64,000 nucleotides of DNA from the NCBI RefSeq assembly GCF_014639255.1, contig NZ_BMFV01000008.1, forward strand, positions 1 through 64,000, in the 5' to 3' direction. Below are positions 34,817 to 44,068 of the stretch, in pieces; the stretch's first letter is position 1; every line of letters begins with the position of its first letter. The notes under the pieces are model-generated. The model did no database searches. It had not been told where the DNA came from and saw only the letters and a program-made list of their open reading frames with translations. This DNA comes from Pullulanibacillus pueri. Its GTDB lineage: Bacteria; Bacillota; Bacilli; Bacillales; Sporolactobacillaceae. A program made the position numbers and the translations under genes.

Positions 34817-35363
34817 TGTCCTTCCCTCCTTTTTCCTCATACATTTTTCGAAGCAATCCCCTCGCCCGCCTTAAACGTGTTTTAATCGTTGATAATTTCA
34901 GTTGGGTATAGAGCTCAATTTCCTCAAGTTTAAGCCCTTCATAATAATATAAAATAATGACTTCTCGATATTTTAAAGGTAATGCCATCACACGCTCGCC
35001 TAGGGCTTTATCCTCATCCTTAATCATAGCCACTTCTTCTGCAGATTGTTCATGGCGCTGTTCATGTGTTTTTAGCTTTTTTAAGAGCTTATCTGGGCGT
35101 AAATATCGAGTCTTCAAGGCGTCTTTACTTTTATTAATCGCAATTTTATAGAGCCATGTTTTATAAGAAGCCTCACCGCGAAAGCGATGAAGGTTTTTAT
35201 AGACCGAAAGAAAGACTTCTTGAGTTATATCCTCTGCTATAGACCAATTACGAACGTATGTATAGGCAAGCTTTTTGATGGCACCACCATATTGAACCAT
35301 CAGGTTTTCAAGCAATTGTTCATTATCCATGGATTCCGGAGTCTCATCTAATCCCCTACTCAT
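34809..35363 (-). CDS. ECF-type RNA polymerase sigma factor
   Basis: A 184-residue sigma-70-family factor with region 2 (LAYTYVRNWSIAEDITQEVF, FRGEASYKTWLYKIAIN) and region 4 (LPLKYREVIILYYYEGL, STIKTRLRRARGLL), separated by a short charged linker, without regions 1 or 3. The ATG at 35363 follows GGGAGGGAGG; the frame to 35402 runs into the promoter. The gene downstream is a probable membrane anti-sigma factor. A TGAAAC-N17-CGTC element upstream suggests that the factor transcribes its own gene, as SigM/SigW-like factors do. Confidence 0.92.
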   Translation of the reverse strand: MSRGLDETPESMDNEQLLENLMVQYGGAIKKLAYTYVRNWSIAEDITQEVFLSVYKNLHRFRGEASYKTWLYKIAINKSKDALKTRYLRPDKLLKKLKTHEQRHEQSAEEVAMIKDEDKALGERVMALPLKYREVIILYYYEGLKLEEIELYTQLKLSTIKTRLRRARGLLRKMYEEKGGKDIG

Positions 35364-35392
35364 GCCTGCCTCCCTCCCCCATCCTTTGTAAG

Positions 35393-35419
35393 GACGACGC
35401 ATTCACCAAAAGAGTTTCA
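35393..35419 (-). promoter_or_regulatory. ECF-type autoregulatory promoter
   Basis: Minus-strand TGAAAC (35414-35419), 17-base spacer, CGTC (35393-35396); a second CGTC at 14-base spacing overlaps. TGAAAC with CGTC/CGTA is the pattern of B. subtilis ECF promoters (SigM, SigW, SigX). Confidence 0.65.
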
Positions 35420-35593
35420 TTTATAGAGTACATAATTTTATATCAAATTGAAATAGTTGCAGGAAAAAGAATACAAATTGTCGAAAGAAGTCTATAGAGA
35501 GTTTGTAAAGGAGTGGTAAAACATGAAAAACTTTTATAGGACATTTTCTCCGTCAACGGTGAGTGGAAAATAGAAAGAATCTGGAGGTATTCG

Positions 35594-36217
35594 GTGAACA
35601 GCTTAGAAAAGAAAAAAAATTTATTTAATGAGTGGGCCAAAACATACGACCAAAATGTTGCCACACTTTCTGGTCCCTTAGATGGTTATAAGGAAAGCTT
35701 AACACGGGCAGCCCAAACGGTGCCTATCAAAGAAAATGAGTCGTTGCTTGATATTGGTATCGGGACAGGTAGCTTTGCTGAGCATTTTATCTCAAAAAAA
35801 GTTCACATTCATGGGATCGATTTGTCAACAAAAATGCTGGAGGCTTGTGAGAAAAAGTTTCCTAGCTTTACGCTTAAGGAAGGTGTTTTTACTTCCATAG
35901 ATTATGAGAATGAAAGCTTTCAAGCTGTGATTTCAAGCTTTTGTTTTCACGAGGTGGCCCGCGAGGAAAGACAAAAAGCCTGCAATGAAGTCTATCGAGT
36001 GTTAAAGCCTGGTGGTCAGCTCACCTTATTAGACTTGATCTTCGCCTCATCTCCAGCAATGAAAAGGGCAAGTGAGGACCTTCGTGGTCATTGGGATCCT
36101 ACCGAAGATTACGCACTAGTCGAAGAGCTTGATACATTGCTGTACAATTCCGGATTTAGAGACATTAAATGGATACAAAGTGCCCGTTGTCACTGGATTG
36201 TGACCGCTATAAAATAA
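35594..36217 (+). CDS. Class I SAM-dependent methyltransferase
   Basis: A 207-residue methyltransferase with motif I LLDIGIGTGSFAEHF near residue 47, the acidic ribose-binding residue in HGIDLSTKML, and the post-motif region VLKPGGQLTLLDLIF. The N-terminus (FNEWAKTYDQNVA) and size resemble YrrT-type methyltransferases of bacilli. The substrate cannot be read. Start is GTG after GGAGGT. It stands alone, head to head with the sigma operon. Confidence 0.8.
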   Translation: MNSLEKKKNLFNEWAKTYDQNVATLSGPLDGYKESLTRAAQTVPIKENESLLDIGIGTGSFAEHFISKKVHIHGIDLSTKMLEACEKKFPSFTLKEGVFTSIDYENESFQAVISSFCFHEVAREERQKACNEVYRVLKPGGQLTLLDLIFASSPAMKRASEDLRGHWDPTEDYALVEELDTLLYNSGFRDIKWIQSARCHWIVTAIK

Positions 36218-36258
36218 ATGCTTCTTAAATACCATTGAACAGGGATAGATAAGCTTAA

Positions 36259-36294
36259 AACGCTTGGATGTTTATAAAACTTCATCCAAGCGTT
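36259..36294. terminator. Terminator between methyltransferase and phosphatase genes
   Basis: A perfect 12-bp stem AACGCTTGGATG / CATCCAAGCGTT with a 12-base loop, between two convergent genes (stops at 36217 and 36340). The minus strand continues UUUUAAGC, so it may serve both directions. Confidence 0.75.
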
Positions 36295-36339
36295 ATTCGT
36301 CTTCTTATATGTAAGTGTAATCAACCTTATATTCTAAGA

Positions 36340-36867
36340 CTATTTGAAATCATAGACTTTATATTCACCATTATTCGATGAATAGCTTAAAATATTTCCA
36401 TCCTCAGGTATCCCTTTGAAATAAGCACCGATACATCCTGTCGTATCCCTGTGACCCGCTAATAAAATGTTTATCTCTCTATGAGCATATCGATTCTCTA
36501 GTTCACGCATAAAGTTAAAGATTCTATGAATATAGCTATACATGTCTTCAATGCCTTTATACACATTAGGGTCAGGGAGTATTCCCATCCTTTTTACCTC
36601 TTCAACCTTTAATCCATCAGCTTCTCCTAAATCAAAAACATCGAGCCTTGTATCTGTGATAACTTGTGCACCTGTGACTATCTCGGCAGTTTGAACAGCT
36701 CTTTCTTGTGGTGAAGAGAAGACGAATTCAAATGTTATACCCTTCAGTTTGTCTTTTAACACTTTGGCCTGCTTAATCCCCGTCTCATTTAATGGGAGCC
36801 CAATTCTTCCTTGCCATCTTCTTTCTTTATTCAAATCCGTTTGCCCGTGCCTAATAACATATATCAC
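36340..36867 (-). CDS. Histidine phosphatase (phosphoglycerate mutase-like) family protein
   Basis: A 175-residue histidine phosphatase. The phospho-accepting His is in YVIRHGQTDLNKERRWQG at the N-terminus, and FSSPQERAVQTAEIV, the acid region FDLGEADGL and the second catalytic His in LLAGHRDTTG are all present. Substrates in this family range from sugar phosphates to nucleotides; none can be assigned. GGAGGG precedes the ATG. Confidence 0.85.
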   Translation of the reverse strand: MIYVIRHGQTDLNKERRWQGRIGLPLNETGIKQAKVLKDKLKGITFEFVFSSPQERAVQTAEIVTGAQVITDTRLDVFDLGEADGLKVEEVKRMGILPDPNVYKGIEDMYSYIHRIFNFMRELENRYAHREINILLAGHRDTTGCIGAYFKGIPEDGNILSYSSNNGEYKVYDFK

Positions 36868-36968
36868 CAGTAGGCCCTCCTTTATTGTCGTCAGTCCCCT
36901 TGGATCTTAATATTAAAAATAGCCTCCCTAGTTACACCTTCAGCACTTCTTCTTTAACAGCTATCTAG

Positions 36969-37772
36969 TTACTTCTTATTTAATAGTCCCCCAGCAATCT
37001 TTTCAACTGTACGCGGAAACATCTGATAGAGCTTAGCTCCCGCATGCATGGCAAAGGGAAGATTGATCTCACGCTTATTCGTGCCAATGGCCGCCACAAC
37101 TTTTTCGGCCACACTTTCAGGAGAAACCATCCAACGTTCCACATTTTTAACGTAGTTTCCCTCAGGATCAGCGATTTTAAAAAAGTTTGTTTTTATGGGT
37201 CCTGGATTAACCGCAGTCACTTTAATGCCTTGACGGCGAACTTCAGAACGCAGGCCGTTAGTAAAACCTAGCACCGCTGCCTTGGTGGCCGAATAAACAG
37301 AAGACTTGGGTGTTGCCATTTTTCCAGCAATCGAAGCTACATTAATAATATGCCCTTCGCCTTGCTGACGCATTTTCGGCAATAACATCCGTGTTGCCGC
37401 CATCATGCCAAGGACATTAACATCTAACATCGTCTTCATATCTAGAAAACTTGCTTCTTCGAATAACGAGAAGATTCCAAACCCTGCATTATTAATCAGG
37501 ACATCAATGGTGGAATATTGCCATTTGATCGCCTCAAAGGTGTTTTGTAGGGCTTCTAAATTTCCGATATCAAGTGGGTATACATCCACCGTTACCTCGT
37601 CGTATTGCATCCCTAATTCCGCCTTCAGTCTTTCCAGCTTATCTTCAGAACGGGCAATAATAATGAGCGTACTGGCGCCTTGCTTCGCACATTCGCGAAC
37701 CATATGACGCCCTATACCTGCTGAGGCACCTGTTACAATAATGGTTTTTCCATGCAACTTTCCCTTTGCCAT
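36969..37772 (-). CDS. yqjQ: Short-chain dehydrogenase/reductase, YqjQ-like
   Basis: A 267-residue NAD(P)-dependent SDR: TGASAGIGRHMV cofactor loop, INNAGFGIF, catalytic Ser in INVASIAGK and YSATKAAVLGF with Tyr/Lys. The C-terminus carries a hydrophobic/amphipathic tail. AAGGAGT precedes the ATG. It follows the MBL-fold gene by 11 bases, the same pair as yqjQ-yqjP in B. subtilis, so they form an operon. Substrate unknown. Confidence 0.88.
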   Translation of the reverse strand: MAKGKLHGKTIIVTGASAGIGRHMVRECAKQGASTLIIIARSEDKLERLKAELGMQYDEVTVDVYPLDIGNLEALQNTFEAIKWQYSTIDVLINNAGFGIFSLFEEASFLDMKTMLDVNVLGMMAATRMLLPKMRQQGEGHIINVASIAGKMATPKSSVYSATKAAVLGFTNGLRSEVRRQGIKVTAVNPGPIKTNFFKIADPEGNYVKNVERWMVSPESVAEKVVAAIGTNKREINLPFAMHAGAKLYQMFPRTVEKIAGGLLNKK

Positions 37773-37783
37773 ATGATCACTCC

Positions 37784-38755
37784 TTAAGGGCTTTTATAAT
37801 AATAAGTTCCCTCTTTCATTTCAATCGTAACTTCATTATTTTTAGCCAACCACTCAAGATAACCTTGGACTTCAAAAAGCACAAGATCCATTTGCTTGAA
37901 AAAGACAAATCGAAACATCCTTTTCCCGATCTCAAAGACAGTCTGCGGTTTTTCTTTAATATAGCGTTTTAGTGTGTCAAAGCGCTTGTCCTGATTGTGT
38001 AACCGTTCTTCAATAAAAGATCTGGGATAGAGAAAAGGCTTCCCATGACCTGGAAGGACTTTCCGAATATCAAGGGTTAAGCACCGTATTAATGACTCCC
38101 GATATCGTAAAAATGTTTTTGGAGCTTCCTCCTTATCGTTATAAGGGGGTTCTAGAAGAGCATTAGTAGAAATATGTTCTAAAAGAAAGTCGCCACTCAT
38201 AAACACCCCATCTGTTGCTCTATATAAACTGATGTGACTTTGAGCGTGACCGGGCGTGTAAAGGATTTGCCATTCTTCAAAACCGGGGATCTCATCTCCC
38301 TCATTTATAGTCCTTTTCAACTCACTTGTGCCTCCCATTGATAGGTACCCTTTGAATGTAGGGAGTTTATCATAATAACGCTCAGGAACCCCCATCTTCA
38401 CAGCTTGTTCCTGGAAAAACGTTTGGAAACGTCTCATAAAATGAGTATCATGGCTTATCCAAGGTGTATTACGCCAATGTCCATAAAGATCAATGGATGT
38501 TGGTAAATAGCGGAGGAATCCCGTGTGATCCGGATGGTGATGGGTCAGAACCAAACAATCAATAGAAGCCGTCGTTAAGTTCAATTGGTGTAAAGCGGTT
38601 TGAAAATCCCTCCAAGCAGGGTAGGTTGAGACACCTGCATCAACCATCATCACCCGATTATTTTTGATGATAATATATATATTTACAGGACCCACGGCAT
38701 AAGGGGTTTCTAACTCGATTTGCCATATGTCCTGTTCGATCTGATTCAATTGCAT
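37784..38755 (-). CDS. yqjP: MBL-fold metallohydrolase, YqjP-like
   Basis: A 323-residue metallo-beta-lactamase-fold hydrolase. The metal motif is LTHHHPDHTGF near residue 70, with further ligands in TPGHAQSHISLY, MSGDFLLEHI and VLPGHGKPF. The C-terminal third (GKRMFRFVFFKQMDLVLFE region) is a winged-helix-like extension seen in lactamase-B2 family proteins. AAGGAGT precedes the ATG. It leads the operon with the SDR gene. The 286 bases to the divergent glycerophosphodiesterase gene hold no other gene. Confidence 0.87.
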   Translation of the reverse strand: MQLNQIEQDIWQIELETPYAVGPVNIYIIIKNNRVMMVDAGVSTYPAWRDFQTALHQLNLTTASIDCLVLTHHHPDHTGFLRYLPTSIDLYGHWRNTPWISHDTHFMRRFQTFFQEQAVKMGVPERYYDKLPTFKGYLSMGGTSELKRTINEGDEIPGFEEWQILYTPGHAQSHISLYRATDGVFMSGDFLLEHISTNALLEPPYNDKEEAPKTFLRYRESLIRCLTLDIRKVLPGHGKPFLYPRSFIEERLHNQDKRFDTLKRYIKEKPQTVFEIGKRMFRFVFFKQMDLVLFEVQGYLEWLAKNNEVTIEMKEGTYYYKSP

Positions 38756-39041
38756 GAATTAAAGACTCCTTACGCTTACGCAAAAAAATGAAATGAAGTG
38801 CATATTATTGTTATACTCAAGATAATGCATTCGCATAAATTCTTGGGACCCTTAGTCTATAGGATTCATATACTATATGGATTCGGGATTTTATTTCAAT
38901 ATTCCTCTGTTTTTATTAAATCCCTCCGACACATGACCATAACAAGATACAATAGAAATGCTTCAATGTAAACCCGAGGTAAGACGATGACTTTATCGGC
39001 TTCTCATAATTTATGAATCTGTAAGAAATGGAGTGGTATTG

Positions 39042-39776
39042 GTGAGAACCAAAATTTTTGCTCATAGAGGAGCAAGTGGAAAATATCCAGAGAACACAAT
39101 GACGGCCTTTAAACAAGCAGAAAAAGAAGGTGCTGACGGTATAGAACTTGATGTTCATCTCACCCGTGACCGTATTCCCATTGTGATTCATGATGAAACC
39201 GTAGACCGTACGACCGATGGCTATGGCTTTGTCAAAGACTATTCCATCGAAGGATTAAAAAAACTTAGCGCAGGCCACTGGAAAGGTTGGAAATTCAGAA
39301 ACGCTCAAATTCCTACACTTGAAGAGGTCTTACAGTGGATGTCTCAAACCTCTCTTACCTTACTTGTAGAATTTAAAAATAATATCCTTCCTTATAAAGG
39401 GTTGGAACACAAAACCATTGATCTGTTAAGAAAATATAATATGTTAGAACGAACGATCTTTTCATCTTTTAATCATGAAAGTCTTTTAAAAGTGAAACAA
39501 ATATACAACGGTGCTGAAACCGCTGCACTTTATGGTAAACCGATGGCTTCTGCTGCCCATTACGCAACCTCTATGGGATTGGATGGTCTCCACCCTTCCT
39601 ACAGAATTGTAAATGAAAAATTGGTACATGAACTCCATGCCAACAACATAAAAATCCGGCCCTATACCGTCAATTCCCCCCAAGTAATGGAAGTCCTCTT
39701 CGATTGGCAGATTGATGGAATAATTACTGATTATCCGCAAAGAGCAAATGAAGTTCTCAACCGAATGTGGATATAG
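39042..39776 (+). CDS. Glycerophosphodiester phosphodiesterase
   Basis: A 244-residue GDPD-family TIM barrel that hydrolyses glycerophosphodiesters to glycerol-3-phosphate and an alcohol. Catalytic residues are in FAHRGASGKYPENT, IELDVHLTRDRIPIVIHDET and TLLVEFK; the late motif is TVNSPQVMEVLFDWQIDGI (short form VNSPQ). It has no signal peptide, so it acts in the cytoplasm, like YqiK/GlpQ2 types. I chose GTG at 39042, eight bases after GGAG; in-frame GTG and TTG codons at 39033 and 39039 are too near that site. Confidence 0.9.
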   Translation: MRTKIFAHRGASGKYPENTMTAFKQAEKEGADGIELDVHLTRDRIPIVIHDETVDRTTDGYGFVKDYSIEGLKKLSAGHWKGWKFRNAQIPTLEEVLQWMSQTSLTLLVEFKNNILPYKGLEHKTIDLLRKYNMLERTIFSSFNHESLLKVKQIYNGAETAALYGKPMASAAHYATSMGLDGLHPSYRIVNEKLVHELHANNIKIRPYTVNSPQVMEVLFDWQIDGIITDYPQRANEVLNRMWI

Positions 39777-39988
39777 GGAATATGATGTCCTTTTCTATAC
39801 CCCCGCACGCATCTTTATGCTTGGGATCCCTCGTGAAAGGATGTTCATCACTAAAAATCTGATCCCGAGCAAGTTACTCCTCTCATGAGCAATGAGCAAC
39901 CTTAACTTGCCCCGAGTGTGCTATAATAGCGTCCATTAGGGCATAGTACACTATGTTAATAAGTAAGTAAAAGGATGTGCACTTTATA

Positions 39989-41011
39989 ATGACAACTAAA
40001 GCATTATTTTCTCCCTTTACCCTGAAAAACGTGACCTTTAAAAACCGTATTGTCATGTCACCCATGTGTATGTATTCTTGTTCTGACCAAGACGGTAAGG
40101 TAAACCATTGGCATCTTACCCATTATACGAGTCGAGCGGTAGGACAAGTCGGTCTCATTATTGTGGAATCAACAGCAGTTACCCCTCAAGGACGCATCTC
40201 ACCTCAAGACCTTGGGATTTGGGATGACGTACATATCGAAGGACTGAAAAAACTCGTGGATCTCAACCATGAACACGGAAGTAAAATCGGCATCCAATTA
40301 GGACATGCTGGAAGGAAAGCGAATTTAGAAGAAACCATTATTGCCCCATCTGCCATTGCTTTTGATCAGATGAAAACCCCTGAAGAGATGACAACAAAAC
40401 AAATAAAAGATACCATTACAGCGTTTAAAGATGCTGCACGACGCGCCAAAGAGGCGGGATTCGATGTCATTGAACTCCATGGTGCCCATGGTTATTTGCT
40501 TCACCAATTCTTATCACCGATCGCAAATCATCGCACGGATGAATATGGGGGAGAACGCGATAACCGTTACAGAATGTTATCAGAAGTAATCGATGCTGTA
40601 AAATCAGTATGGGATGGTCCCCTCTTTGTTCGCGTCTCTGCAAATGACTATTTAGAAAATGGTCTGACACCTGATGACCATGTCTATTTTGCGAAAAAGA
40701 TGAAGGCCCAAGGCGTTGATTTAATCGATACAAGCTCTGGCGCCATTGCCCCGGCAAAGATTGATGCTTTTCCTGGGTACCAAGTTCCCTACGCTGAGAA
40801 AATTCGTAAGGAAGCAGGTATACCTACAGGCGCCGTCGGCCTGATTCTCAATGCCACTCAGGCGGAAGAAATCTTAAAAAATGACCGCGCCGATCTTGTC
40901 TTCCTTGCTCGCGAGTTATTACGTGACCCTTACTGGCCTTATCATGCAGCCAAAGAACTGCGTACAGAAATTGAAGGCCCGAGACAATATGCGCGTGGCT
41001 GGAACGCTTAA
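39989..41011 (+). CDS. namA: NADPH dehydrogenase NamA (old yellow enzyme family, YqjM)
   Basis: A 340-residue FMN-dependent ene-reductase that reduces activated C=C bonds. It aligns closely with B. subtilis Yqj[10 protein letters not shown] (the redox-tuning Cys), [32 protein letters not shown] (His pair binding the substrate oxygen), HRTDEYGG and [18 protein letters not shown]. The ATG giving [10 protein letters not shown] matches the family start; a GTG four codons earlier (39977) overlaps the AAGGATG site. A TATAAT lies at 39922-39927 and a terminator follows. Confidence 0.95.
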   Translation: MTTKALFSPFTLKNVTFKNRIVMSPMCMYSCSDQDGKVNHWHLTHYTSRAVGQVGLIIVESTAVTPQGRISPQDLGIWDDVHIEGLKKLVDLNHEHGSKIGIQLGHAGRKANLEETIIAPSAIAFDQMKTPEEMTTKQIKDTITAFKDAARRAKEAGFDVIELHGAHGYLLHQFLSPIANHRTDEYGGERDNRYRMLSEVIDAVKSVWDGPLFVRVSANDYLENGLTPDDHVYFAKKMKAQGVDLIDTSSGAIAPAKIDAFPGYQVPYAEKIRKEAGIPTGAVGLILNATQAEEILKNDRADLVFLARELLRDPYWPYHAAKELRTEIEGPRQYARGWNA

Positions 41012-41033
41012 TCAAATCATGTTTTCAAACTCC

Positions 41034-41061
41034 AAAGGGCTGTCGCGATCGACAGCCCTTT
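41034..41061 (+). terminator. Terminator of namA
   Basis: A perfect 12-bp stem AAAGGGCTGTCG / CGACAGCCCTTT with loop CGAT, 22 bases past the namA stop and ahead of the convergent rnz gene. Confidence 0.8.
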
Positions 41062-41138
41062 ATAATCGCATAACTCAATGATATATCTTTTTGCCCCTTG
41101 GATTATATAATCCTCTCACCGACTCGCCCCAATTTAAT

Positions 41139-42053
41139 TTATAAGGTATAGGACCAAAAATCTTCTGCTAAAAAACACGGATTAAAAATCAAACGGGCTT
41201 CATCTAATAATTCTGTCACATCCTCTTGGTAGCGAGAGCTGATGTGGGTCAGTATTAATGTTCGAGCGGCTGCGTTTTTCGCTAAGGTTGCCGCTTGTCT
41301 TGCTGTAGAATGACCAAAGGTGTTAGCCCCTTCTTCTTTATCACTCCGAAAAGTACTCTCATGGACCACTACATCAGCCTCTCTGGCCAATTCTAAAGCT
41401 TCGGGACACGGTTTAGTATCACCCAAAATGGTAAGGATTCTGCCTTGTTTTTCCGGACCTAAATAGTGTGCACTTTCAACCTGGCTTCCATCGGCTAGTT
41501 TAACAATCGGCTCTTCTTTAAATTTTTTTAATTCAGGACCAGGGATAACACCTAAATCATGTTTAATTTTGTCGACCAAAAGTTTTCCTGGTTTATTTTT
41601 TTCTTGAATTCGAAACCCATAACTATCGATGACATGAGCTAATTTGTCTGTTGAAATCCGAAAAGTCTCATCCTCGTATATCACCCCTTTAACCAGTTCA
41701 ATAATTTTTAGCGGATAAGTTAAATGAGTTCCTGATAGTGCTAAACTTGTTTCAATATATGTTCGTAATCCAGGTGGTCCATAGATTTCTAAGGGGTGAT
41801 CTTCACCCTGGAATGAGCGACTGCCCAATAATCCCGGAAGTCCAAAGATGTGGTCGCCATGAAGATGAGAAATAAAAATTTTCTTTATCCTTGGCAGTTT
41901 GACCTTGGTATGTAAAATTTGATGTTGGGTCGCCTCACCACAATCAAAAAGCCAGGTTTCTCCTTTATATTCGGGCATTATTAACGCTAATGCTGAGACA
42001 TTGCGGTGCTTAGCTGGCACCCCTGCGCCCGTCCCTAAAAAAAGTAATTCCAT
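41139..42053 (-). CDS. rnz: Ribonuclease Z
   Basis: tRNase Z cuts the 3' trailer of tRNA precursors. The 304-residue protein starts MELLFLGTGAGVPAKHRNVS and has the metal motif FISHLHGDHIFGLPG, further ligands in VVHESTF and LTHISSRY, and the flexible-arm region FRIQEKNKPGKL needed for tRNA binding. AGGAGT precedes the ATG. Its place next to the yqjM-like gene is as in B. subtilis (yqjK). Confidence 0.96.
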   Translation of the reverse strand: MELLFLGTGAGVPAKHRNVSALALIMPEYKGETWLFDCGEATQHQILHTKVKLPRIKKIFISHLHGDHIFGLPGLLGSRSFQGEDHPLEIYGPPGLRTYIETSLALSGTHLTYPLKIIELVKGVIYEDETFRISTDKLAHVIDSYGFRIQEKNKPGKLLVDKIKHDLGVIPGPELKKFKEEPIVKLADGSQVESAHYLGPEKQGRILTILGDTKPCPEALELAREADVVVHESTFRSDKEEGANTFGHSTARQAATLAKNAAARTLILTHISSRYQEDVTELLDEARLIFNPCFLAEDFWSYTL

Positions 42054-42260
42054 TGGTTCACTCCTTTCTTAAACGTAAGACATCTCTCAAAGGCAGACAA
42101 CCTTTACCTTCTCTGATCAACACTTTAAAAAACGCTTGTAAGCCAATCCCAATTTTAGACAAAAAGTCAAAAAACTTCTTAAATCTACCTCTCTGTACTC
42201 ACAATTATGCTATAATACTAGAGATGTCAAGATATCACAAGAATTATAGGGGGTGACATC

Positions 42261-42800
42261 ATGATTATACCCGATCGCATTGATCATACGTTAAAACGCG
42301 CAAAGGCACAATCTGCAAATGCCATAACGATTATAAATCTTAGTCTGGGGATAACAGCTTTAGTTTTAATTATGGAACATCGCTTACACATGAGTTTGGT
42401 CCTGATCTTTCTTGCCGCACTTTGCGACAGATTCGATGGAATGGTTGCCCGCAAATTTGATGTTGAATCAAGTTTCGGCAAAGAATTAGACTCATTATGT
42501 GATTTGGTTTCTTTTGGTATAGCGCCTGTTATGTTAATTTTTAAAGGTATTATGGATCAATCCCATTTTATGGGGTTACTCGCAACCATTTTATTTATTC
42601 TCTGTGGAGCAATTCGACTCGCTCGATTTAATGTCACAGAATTTGACGGTAAGTTTCAAGGACTTCCTATTACAGTCGCCGGTTGTCTGTTGACCTTAAG
42701 CTTTGTCGTGATCCATTTCTTACCTCTTTCCTTTTTTGTCCTTTTAACCATCATTTTATCCCTCTTAATGATCAGCACTTTTAAAATAAATAAAATTTAA
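42261..42800 (+). CDS. pssA: CDP-diacylglycerol--serine O-phosphatidyltransferase
   Basis: Phosphatidylserine synthase, first step to phosphatidylethanolamine. The 179-residue integral membrane enzyme contains the CDP-alcohol phosphotransferase motif DG-x2-AR-x8-G-x3-D-x3-D as DRFDGMVARKF...FGKELDSLCD near residues 54-78, followed by hydrophobic spans. GGGGGTG precedes the ATG and TATAAT lies at about 42213. It is monocistronic here; no psd gene is adjacent. Confidence 0.9.
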   Translation: MIIPDRIDHTLKRAKAQSANAITIINLSLGITALVLIMEHRLHMSLVLIFLAALCDRFDGMVARKFDVESSFGKELDSLCDLVSFGIAPVMLIFKGIMDQSHFMGLLATILFILCGAIRLARFNVTEFDGKFQGLPITVAGCLLTLSFVVIHFLPLSFFVLLTIILSLLMISTFKINKI

Positions 42801-42814
42801 GGACGCACACTCAA

Positions 42815-42849
42815 AGAAAAACCCAATGAAATCTCATTGGGCTTTTTCT
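42815..42849. terminator. Bidirectional terminator between pssA and the DUF4129 gene
   Basis: AGAAAAA-CCCAATGA and TCATTGGG-CTTTTTCT form an 8-bp GC-containing core with A/T flanks on both sides of loop AATC. It overlaps the stop of the minus-strand gene. Confidence 0.85.
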
Positions 42850-44068
42850 ATTTCTGCTCTTCATTTGTTTGCGATAGTGCTCTTACACGTTCAATCGCTT
42901 CCCTATATTTAAGAAGTTCTTGTCCAGTAATAACCGCTGAACCATATCGCGCCTTTTCATAAACACTTCTAATCAGATGTTTATCCTTATCGCTCGCAGG
43001 TAATCGGCTTAGCCATTCCGATAGTGTTTCATTAGCCACACGTCCAAGGTCTCCTTTTAGCAGTTTCTTTTGTAATTGAAAGACTTGTGCTCTTACAGGA
43101 TCCTTTGGAGCTTTGAAACGTTTTTTGGTATTATGATTGACTGAAGCGCTTGGCTTTTGACCTATAGGAGATATCGCAACATCCGTAGAACTCAGCACAA
43201 ATGCATTAAGATTCAAACGTTTTTTTCTCATATAAAGAAAAACAACAAAGATAACAAGCACAACGACACCAACTCCGATAACGAGACCGGCATAAGAATG
43301 ATTGCCCGTCATCTGTGCCCATGTTTCCGCTTGTTCTTTCCCATGCTTAAGATCACTGTCATCAACGAGTTGGCCTTCATTATGCCCCTTTAATGACATG
43401 AGGAACGTAATAAAGCCTTCAACAGCAACAAAAACAACAAAACCAATCCCTTTGAGTACCCAACTGATCGCCCAGCCAACATAAGGTCCAATCCATGCGA
43501 TGATTAAACCCGTAATGAGCGTACCCCCTAAAACAAGACCGTATGAAGACGATAAAAGGATATTTCCCTTTTTCTCAGATCTTGCAAAGAGATTTAATGC
43601 AATAACGAGGAGCAACTGAAGAATAAAAAGAAGAATAAACAAAAAACGATACGGAAAACTAGGGATATAGAATTTCAATATAAAGTCATAGACCAATCCC
43701 AAACCCATTGTCGCAATGAAGAACTTCCACATATGCTCCTGTGTATTACCTTCTAATACTTCAAGCATCCTCCAAAACAAAAGGATGGACATAACGAAAG
43801 CAGCAAAAAACGTTAAGCCTAAAATATATCCGAGACCTAAAATAATCAAGGCAATGAAGAGAAAAAGCACCGCCTTGAGCTGCTTTATCTTTAAATGGAC
43901 AAGATAATACAAGGCAAAAGTAGTCAACATTAGCAAGGCCAATGGTCCAGCAAGCCCCCATGGATTATGATGATCACTATAATTAAAAGGGACAGCAGCA
44001 ACATAAATAAACACATATTCAATGGCAAGTGTAAAAAAGAGAGGGATCAGATGCCTTTTATTCAACAT
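42848..44068 (-). CDS. Membrane protein with C-terminal DUF4129
   Basis: A 406-residue protein with about eight spans in the first 210 residues, another near residue 260 (SYAGLVIGVGVVVLVIFVVFL), and a cytoplasmic C-terminal DUF4129 (QVFQLQKKLLKGD, YEKARYGSAVI). Related operons usually encode a transglutaminase-like enzyme with this tail; no transglutaminase Cys-His-Asp motifs are seen. Start ATG with GGAGGG, overlapping the DUF58 gene by 11 bases. Function unknown. Confidence 0.75.
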   Translation of the reverse strand: MLNKRHLIPLFFTLAIEYVFIYVAAVPFNYSDHHNPWGLAGPLALLMLTTFALYYLVHLKIKQLKAVLFLFIALIILGLGYILGLTFFAAFVMSILLFWRMLEVLEGNTQEHMWKFFIATMGLGLVYDFILKFYIPSFPYRFLFILLFILQLLLVIALNLFARSEKKGNILLSSSYGLVLGGTLITGLIIAWIGPYVGWAISWVLKGIGFVVFVAVEGFITFLMSLKGHNEGQLVDDSDLKHGKEQAETWAQMTGNHSYAGLVIGVGVVVLVIFVVFLYMRKKRLNLNAFVLSSTDVAISPIGQKPSASVNHNTKKRFKAPKDPVRAQVFQLQKKLLKGDLGRVANETLSEWLSRLPASDKDKHLIRSVYEKARYGSAVITGQELLKYREAIERVRALSQTNEEQK

